Assembly: GCA_031273645.1 (NCBI GenBank)
Contig: JAISRM010000168.1
Span: forward strand, 1 to 6,419
Length of the DNA stretch: 6,419 nt
Direction: 5' to 3'
Origin: Endomicrobium sp.
Lineage (GTDB): Bacteria; Elusimicrobiota; Endomicrobiia; Endomicrobiales; Endomicrobiaceae
Of this stretch, positions 5,409 through 6,419 are shown one piece after another. How positions within the stretch are numbered: position 1 is the first letter of the stretch; each line of letters starts with the position of its first letter. A program made the position numbers and the translations under genes. The notes beneath the pieces are model-generated. The model had not been told where the DNA came from. It saw only the letters and a program-made list of their open reading frames with translations, and did no database searches.

Positions 5409-6419
5409 ATGGAAGACAAATGCTTTGAAAATAAAGATGTTCTGCTTGAAAATTATAATTATGTAATTGCGCCGGAACTGATAGCCCAAAAGCCTGTTGA
5501 AAAAAGAGATGATTGCCGGCTTTTTGTTATAGACAGACTGTCGGGAAATTTTTATCATAAAAAGTTTTCCGATATATGCGATTATTTTTCACAAGGCGAT
5601 TGCATTATAATCAATAATACAAAAGTCGTCGCATCGCGTCTTTTTGGAAAAAAAATAAGCGGCGCAAAAGTTGAACTTTTATTTTTAGATCCTTTTGAAA
5701 ACGGCGGTCAATATACGGTTTTAATGAAGCCGTTTATGCAAGCCGGCAAGAAAGCGTATTTTGAAGACGGCTATGAATGCGAAATCAAATCAAAAACTTC
5801 ACGGGGAGAAACGATCGTCGTTTTTAATAAACCCGGCATTATGCAGCTTCTTGAAAAACGCGGAGTAATGCCTCTTCCTCCTTATATAAACCGCAAAAAC
5901 GGGCTTGCGCTTGAATTATCTGATTTTGACAGACAGCGTTATCAAACCGTTTATGCCAAAAATCCGGGAGCAATAGCCGCGCCCACCGCCGGTCTTCATT
6001 TTATGCCTGAAACTTTTGAAGCTCTTAAAAACAAAGGCGTAAATATAGCAAAACTTACTTTGCATGTGGGCTGGGGAACTTTTAAGCCGATAGTAAATGA
6101 ACATTTGGCGCAGCATCAGATGATGTCTGAAAAATTTTCAATAGATTCTCAAAACGCCGAAATTATAAATAAAGCGCTTTTAAGCGGCAAAAAAGTTGCG
6201 GCAGTCGGCACTACTTCGTCAAGAGCATTGGAATCTCTGTCGTCGGCAGCCGGTTTTGAGCGCGAAGGGAAACGGCAGATAAAAGAATACTCCGGCGAGA
6301 CTTCAATTTTTATATACCCCGGCTATAAATTTAAAATTATCAATACTCTTATTACTAATCTTCATCTTCCAAAATCAACTCCTATAATGATGGCAAGCGC
6401 ATTTGCCGGCAGAGAGCTT
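5409..6419 (+). CDS. queA: S-adenosylmethionine:tRNA ribosyltransferase-isomerase QueA, 3'-truncated by window edge
   Basis: QueA transfers and rearranges the ribosyl group of S-adenosylmethionine onto preQ1 in tRNA, forming the epoxyqueuosine that QueH then reduces. The frame runs open for 337 codons from ATG 5409 to the window end, and about 35 C-terminal residues are missing. Family motifs in order are APELIAQKPVEKRDDCRLFV, GDCIIINNTKVVASRLFG, MPLPPYI, YQTVYAKNPGAIAAPTAGLH, LHVGWGTFKPI, GTTSSRALESL, IFIYPGYKFK, LITNLHLPKSTP and SAFAG. Relative to the common MKLSDFDYDLPEELIA start there are about nine extra N-terminal residues (MEDKCFENKDVLLENYNY). GAGAG (5398-5402), six bases upstream of the ATG, is a plausible ribosome binding site. 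The gene follows the SpoIID-like gene by 23 bases. Confidence 0.97.
   Translation, partial: MEDKCFENKDVLLENYNYVIAPELIAQKPVEKRDDCRLFVIDRLSGNFYHKKFSDICDYFSQGDCIIINNTKVVASRLFGKKISGAKVELLFLDPFENGGQYTVLMKPFMQAGKKAYFEDGYECEIKSKTSRGETIVVFNKPGIMQLLEKRGVMPLPPYINRKNGLALELSDFDRQRYQTVYAKNPGAIAAPTAGLHFMPETFEALKNKGVNIAKLTLHVGWGTFKPIVNEHLAQHQMMSEKFSIDSQNAEIINKALLSGKKVAAVGTTSSRALESLSSAAGFEREGKRQIKEYSGETSIFIYPGYKFKIINTLITNLHLPKSTPIMMASAFAGREL

Noticed and set aside
5346..5558. 70-residue - strand frame across the spoIID-queA junction
   Set aside because: It is antisense to the intact queA start and the SpoIID end, with no motif or ribosome binding site.

Overview
The window reads as an ordinary, compact bacterial chromosome segment, moderately AT-rich, with every supported gene on the + strand. 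Order: yebC (5' end cut off by the window) - repeat-filled gap - ruvC - ruvA - ruvB - queH - spoIID-like - queA (3' end cut off). The order, the non-sporulating housekeeping setting, the signal-peptide-bearing SpoIID/LytB protein and the codon use would fit a deep-branching diderm such as an Elusimicrobiota/Endomicrobia member. This is inference from gene content and general resemblance, not a database match, and I hold it loosely.

Region by region. Bases 1-702 are the body of a YebC/TACO1-family protein, closed by a short intrinsic terminator (706-725). Bases 726-1220 hold no credible gene. They hold a cluster of small palindromic repeats: two 59-bp direct copies (5 mismatches), two 43/44-bp A/T-rich direct copies, four CAGAC-NNN-GTCTG hairpins, two GNRA-capped hairpins of the CCCGC-GAAA-GCGGG type, and an approximately 118-bp MITE-like unit (988-1105) whose 27-bp ends are inverted copies carrying compensatory base changes. 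Bases 1221-2432 are ruvC and ruvA, abutting stop-to-start. Bases 2433-2614 carry a short unexplained open frame and then a plausible sigma70-type promoter for ruvB (2615-3637). Bases 3692-6419 are queH, a SpoIID/LytB peptidoglycan lytic enzyme and queA, closely spaced as one likely transcription unit.

How the genes work together. RuvA binds and flattens Holliday junctions, RuvB is the AAA+ motor that drives branch migration, and RuvC cuts the junction, so the middle of the window is a complete RuvABC resolvasome. QueA and QueH perform the last two steps of queuosine synthesis on tRNA wobble position 34, with the SpoIID-like gene between them. YebC-family proteins are commonly found beside ruvC.

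I see no CRISPR array, phage, toxin-antitoxin or other novel defence system. The points most worth a second look are the covarying repeat cluster, the aberrant RuvA (acidic-pin loop and helix-hairpin-helix changes), the RuvC C-terminal tail, and the small frame between ruvA and ruvB.
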